DNA from: Pseudomonadota bacterium
GTDB lineage: Bacteria; Pseudomonadota; Alphaproteobacteria; Rhizobiales; Hyphomicrobiaceae
Length of the DNA stretch: 7,423 nucleotides
Direction of reading: 5' to 3'
NCBI GenBank assembly: GCA_023390485.1
Contig: JAEWCT010000225.1
Location: 1-7,423, forward strand
The translations under genes were made by a program, and so were the position numbers. Of this stretch, positions 5,844-7,423 are shown piece after piece. The notes under the pieces are model-generated. The model was given only the letters and a program-made list of their open reading frames with translations, was not told the origin of the DNA and did not search any database. How positions within the stretch are numbered: the stretch's first letter is position 1; each line of letters starts with the position of its first letter.

Positions 5844-6154
5844 CGCGCATCCACGTTTTGTAAGAGCCTATCTCGACGAGCTAGCCGAATATGCGACTTG
5901 GCCCTCGCTGTCTTGAGAGATTTTGCCAACCGGCGCCCAGTTTTCAAAAAATCGCCTGCGGCACGAACCCTATCGCCTCGTTCCCATTCCCGGCCGCGAA
6001 GCTCGTTTCGACTTCGCCCCGAACGACGAATTCGCCTGTCCGCATCCCGACCAACAGAGCTTCCTTCCCTCAGCTTTGAGAACGCGCCGTGCGCACTGAG
6101 AACAGCTCGGCTCGGTACCACCACCACGAAACCGCCCAGACCTGGTTTCCAGTA

Positions 6155-6183
6155 GAAAATCCGCCCGATTTTCCGCCAAAATC
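6155..6183. promoter_or_regulatory. Operator-like triple half-site
   Basis: Three alternating copies of one half-site: GAAAATC (6155-6161), GATTTTC (6167-6173) and AAAATC (6178-6183). The first two form a perfect 7-base inverted repeat with a five-base spacer; the second and third form a perfect 6-base one, also with a five-base spacer. Regular alternation suggests adjacent dimer binding sites. It lies about 180 bases upstream of the Cas2-like start. Confidence 0.4.
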
Positions 6184-6231
6184 AGCATATTGTACTAACA
6201 ACGATGTTAAGCACTTCGCAAGAACATTTTT

Positions 6232-6257
6232 GGAACAAACGCTGGACAAAGCCCGTG
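6232..6257 (+). promoter_or_regulatory. Weak EcfG-like promoter candidate
   Basis: GGAAC (6232-6236), 17 bases, then CGTG (6254-6257), one mismatch from the EcfG consensus. It would give a leader of about 95 bases to the Cas2-like gene. One such match is expected by chance in a window of this size, so this is only a candidate. Confidence 0.2.
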
Positions 6258-6286
6258 AGTCGTGGCATGTTCTGTCTATGTTCACG

Positions 6287-6306
6287 GGCGCCCTAAAAGA
6301 GGCGCC
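6287..6306 (+). promoter_or_regulatory. Leader hairpin upstream of the Cas2-like gene
   Basis: GGCGCC (6287-6292), loop CTAAAAGA, GGCGCC (6301-6306) is a six-pair GC-only stem ending 54 bases before the ATG at 6361. It may stabilise the leader or mark a regulatory site; no U tract follows. Confidence 0.35.
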
Positions 6307-6360
6307 TCCCCGGGTCAGAGTAGCGTGTTAGACCCTCCCCACAGCACCAGGAGAGCCCCC

Positions 6361-6729
6361 ATGCGCACCTACCTCATCTCTTACGATCTCGCCCAACCGA
6401 ACCGCAATCAGCACGTCCTTGCGCAGGTGATCATGGGCCTTGGCGACAAGTGGGCGCGCCCGCTCTCGAACACTTGGTACGTAACGTCCGATCGCGAAGA
6501 GTTCGAGCTCGAGACCGAGCTCCGCGAGCTTCTCGCTGAGGAGGATGGTCTTCTGATCCAGGCAACGAAGCGTGAGGCGGTGATGACGAACACCTCGCTT
6601 CGCTGGTTCCGTCAGCGCCGTCCCGGCCTCGACCTCGCACCGGATGGCAACATCATCGCGTTTCCGCTGCCGGCGATCGCCGCCGCCGAGCCGATGGAGC
6701 CCGAGCTGCCGTTCGCCAAGGCCGGTTGA
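6361..6729 (+). CDS. Stand-alone Cas2/SinR-like ferredoxin-fold protein
   Basis: A 122-residue protein beginning MRTYLISYDLAQPNRNQHVL. The first strand ending in YD (Asp9), a helix, then a strand NTWYVTS (37-43), a charged helix (45-61) and the strand DGLLIQAT (62-69) give the beta-alpha-beta-beta-alpha-beta order of the Cas2/VapD/SinR-like fold. Cas2 proteins carry a conserved Asp in the YD position and include metal-dependent nucleases; whether this one cuts nucleic acid is unknown. A proline-rich tail (about 87-122) is extra. The ATG at 6361 is chosen because AGGAG (6349-6353) sits seven bases upstream; an in-frame GTG at 6262 adds a low-quality extension. There is no cas1, effector gene or repeat array nearby, so a CRISPR role is unlikely. 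The next gene is a diverged relative. Confidence 0.8.
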   Translation: MRTYLISYDLAQPNRNQHVLAQVIMGLGDKWARPLSNTWYVTSDREEFELETELRELLAEEDGLLIQATKREAVMTNTSLRWFRQRRPGLDLAPDGNIIAFPLPAIAAAEPMEPELPFAKAG

Positions 6730-6834
6730 TCGACACGCGAACGAAGGAATTCCGGTCTTTGGGCGGGGCGGGCCTTCTCCCCCCTCGCCGTTCCCAAGCG
6801 GGGCTCGTCCCGTCCAAGGACCGATGCTGGAAGC

Positions 6835-6878
6835 CCGGGGATCGTGCCCCATGCCCCCTCGCAGGTCATGATCCCCGG
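6835..6878. repeat. Nine-base inverted repeat between the two Cas2-like genes
   Basis: CCGGGGATC (6835-6843) and GATCCCCGG (6870-6878) pair perfectly around a 26-base loop. It lies between the stop at 6729 and the ATG at 6970, followed by CTCCCTTATTT. It could be a weak terminator or a regulator site. The rest of the 240-base gap shows no gene. Confidence 0.4.
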
Positions 6879-6969
6879 CTCCCTTATTTGACTGCCCTGC
6901 ACTTTTCTCTGCCAGTAATCCAGTTGCGTTCCTGCGTTTCCGCCAGCCCCCCGCACCGGAATGCTCCCC

Positions 6970-7314
6970 ATGAAAACCTTCCTGCTCCATCACGCACCGA
7001 AATCCGCCGACCAGGACACCTGGACGGTGACATTCTCGCTCCCCTACATCGCAACCGAATATGCTCCCGCAGGTAACGGCGTCTGGTACGTCCGGACCTG
7101 GCTCGGGGCCGATCAGATCAAGCGGCGCCTCGCGATCCTGTTTGATCATCCTGACGAGCTTGGCGTGCATGAACTCAGCCGCGCCGACCGTGCCGCGACA
7201 GACCGGCTGAACTGGCTGGAGGGCCGCCTCGAAGACGACGAACCGGACGCCTGGCACATGCCGCGGAGCGTCTGGAATGTGCTCCAGTCCGCCGTCGGCA
7301 CAATCGCCCGCTAA
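6970..7314 (+). CDS. Diverged Cas2-like paralogue
   Basis: A 114-residue protein beginning MKTFLLHHAPKSADQDTWTV. Taken alone I would not name it, but it aligns without gaps to residues 1-83 of the Cas2-like protein just upstream. Identities fall at M1, T3, L5, A32, W39, Y40, V41, L54, L57, D62, L64, R71, L80 and W82, with hydrophobic matches at 4, 6, 24, 50, 66 and 83. The central strand VWYVRT and the segment DELGVHELSR also fit SinR-like proteins. The Asp at position 9 is replaced by Ala, so a Cas2-type metal nuclease is unlikely. The ATG at 6970 is preferred to that at 6961, because GGA (6958-6960) is nine bases upstream and the 17-base leader parallels that of the upstream gene. The acidic tail EDDEPDAW is distinctive. 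Function is unknown. Confidence 0.72.
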   Translation: MKTFLLHHAPKSADQDTWTVTFSLPYIATEYAPAGNGVWYVRTWLGADQIKRRLAILFDHPDELGVHELSRADRAATDRLNWLEGRLEDDEPDAWHMPRSVWNVLQSAVGTIAR

Positions 7315-7321
7315 GCCCTTC

Positions 7322-7360
7322 TTGTCGTCCCGGCCGAAGCGCAGCGCAGAGCCGCGACAA
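7322..7360. repeat. REP-like palindrome after the Cas2-like pair
   Basis: TTGTCG (7322-7327) pairs with CGACAA (7355-7360), and CGGC (7331-7334) with GCCG (7351-7354), with a three-base bulge and a loop containing GCGCAGCGCAG. It is of the same general type as the palindrome at 1264-1291. It begins eight bases after the stop at 7314 and may affect 3' end stability. Confidence 0.5.
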
Positions 7361-7375
7361 ACGTACGAACGCCTT

Positions 7376-7423
7376 CCTCTCCCGGAACGGGAGAGGATGC
7401 CCGTCGCGCCGGAGGCTCCGCGT
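7376..7423. repeat. RIME-like mosaic repeat, copy 3, cut by the window end
   Basis: Starts with the same outer hairpin as copy 2 (CCTCTCCCG, AA, CGGGAGAGG) followed by ATGCCCGTC. It then holds CGGAG and CTCCG as a nested hairpin, matching the long-loop form of copy 2. The rest lies beyond the window. Confidence 0.6.

Larger units (their letters stand above)
5844..6360. other. Gene-free stretch of about 517 bases
   Basis: No convincing gene on either strand. A protein-like plus-strand frame runs across 5782-6099 but is broken by a single TGA at 5914 and has no ATG with a ribosome site, so it may be a remnant. Bases 6150-6260 are clearly AT-richer than their surroundings and carry an operator-like set of inverted half-sites at 6155-6183. 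A hairpin follows at 6287-6306. This is the likely regulatory region of the Cas2-like gene at 6361. Confidence 0.5.

Noticed and set aside
5840..6127. Minus-strand frame of 95 codons
   Set aside because: Extremely Arg-rich, no ribosome site, and overlaps the start of the glycosyltransferase-like gene.
6262..6276. Possible sigma-54 promoter (TGGCATG)
   Set aside because: The -24 box is near consensus, but the GC of the -12 box is absent at the required distance.
6262..6360. Longer start (GTG) for the Cas2-like gene
   Set aside because: The extension is poor in protein character and crosses the leader hairpin; the ATG at 6361 has a strong ribosome site and gives the normal Cas2-type N-terminus.
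6700..6729. Possible clamp-binding motif in the PELPF tail of the Cas2-like protein
   Set aside because: It lacks the key Gln and the spacing of the consensus.
6961..6969. Upstream ATG for the second Cas2-like gene
   Set aside because: No ribosome site precedes it. The ATG at 6970 has GGA at the right distance and a leader matching that of the paralogue.
6328..7257. Minus-strand frame of 309 codons
   Set aside because: Covers both Cas2-like genes in antisense, has no ribosome site or domain, and conflicts with the well-formed starts on the plus strand.
1..7423. tRNA, rRNA or riboswitch genes
   Set aside because: No cloverleaf, conserved rRNA block or known riboswitch core was recognised by eye on either strand; a covariance-model scan was not possible.

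Overview
The window looks like the chromosome of a GC-rich alphaproteobacterium, probably of the order Hyphomicrobiales. This is inferred from the strong C/G bias at third codon positions, the protein style of HisA, HisF and RF3, and intergenic mosaic repeats resembling the RIME/REP-type palindromes of that group. Species cannot be told from the sequence alone.

Left part (1-4461): hisF lies on the minus strand and runs off the left edge. It is followed by a plus-strand gene for a 103-residue helical protein of unknown function, which has a candidate general-stress (EcfG-type) promoter. A gene-free stretch at 1219-1602 is packed with palindromic repeats. Then comes a tight minus-strand cluster, transcribed right to left: hisA, a 74-residue conserved small protein (ATGA overlap with hisA), and prfC (peptide chain release factor 3). 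Both hisA and prfC appear to start with TTG. HisA and HisF catalyse consecutive steps of histidine biosynthesis, with HisH (not in the window) supplying ammonia to HisF. Here they are separated by prfC and repeats instead of being adjacent. A second copy of the mosaic repeat lies directly upstream of hisA.

Middle part (4462-5843): three genes with no obvious functional link. They are a plus-strand 104-residue protein with a helix-turn-helix-like core and a C-terminal QLSLF pentapeptide matching the beta sliding-clamp binding consensus; a minus-strand 77-residue charged helical protein; and a minus-strand 226-residue GT-A-type glycosyltransferase-like protein with a DVD motif.

Right part (5844-7423): about 500 bases without a confident gene, holding operator-like and hairpin structures. 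They precede a plus-strand gene for a stand-alone Cas2/SinR-like ferredoxin-fold protein. The next plus-strand gene, 240 bases on, encodes a protein that aligns with the Cas2-like one without gaps over 83 residues and has the same leader layout before its ATG. It lacks the conserved aspartate, so the two look like an ancient tandem duplication with one diverged copy. There is no cas1 and no CRISPR array in the window. The window ends in another REP-like palindrome and a third mosaic repeat copy cut by the edge.

The most notable observations are the tandem Cas2-like pair with a diverged second member, the small HTH-like protein carrying a clamp-binding motif, and the coupling of prfC to hisA.
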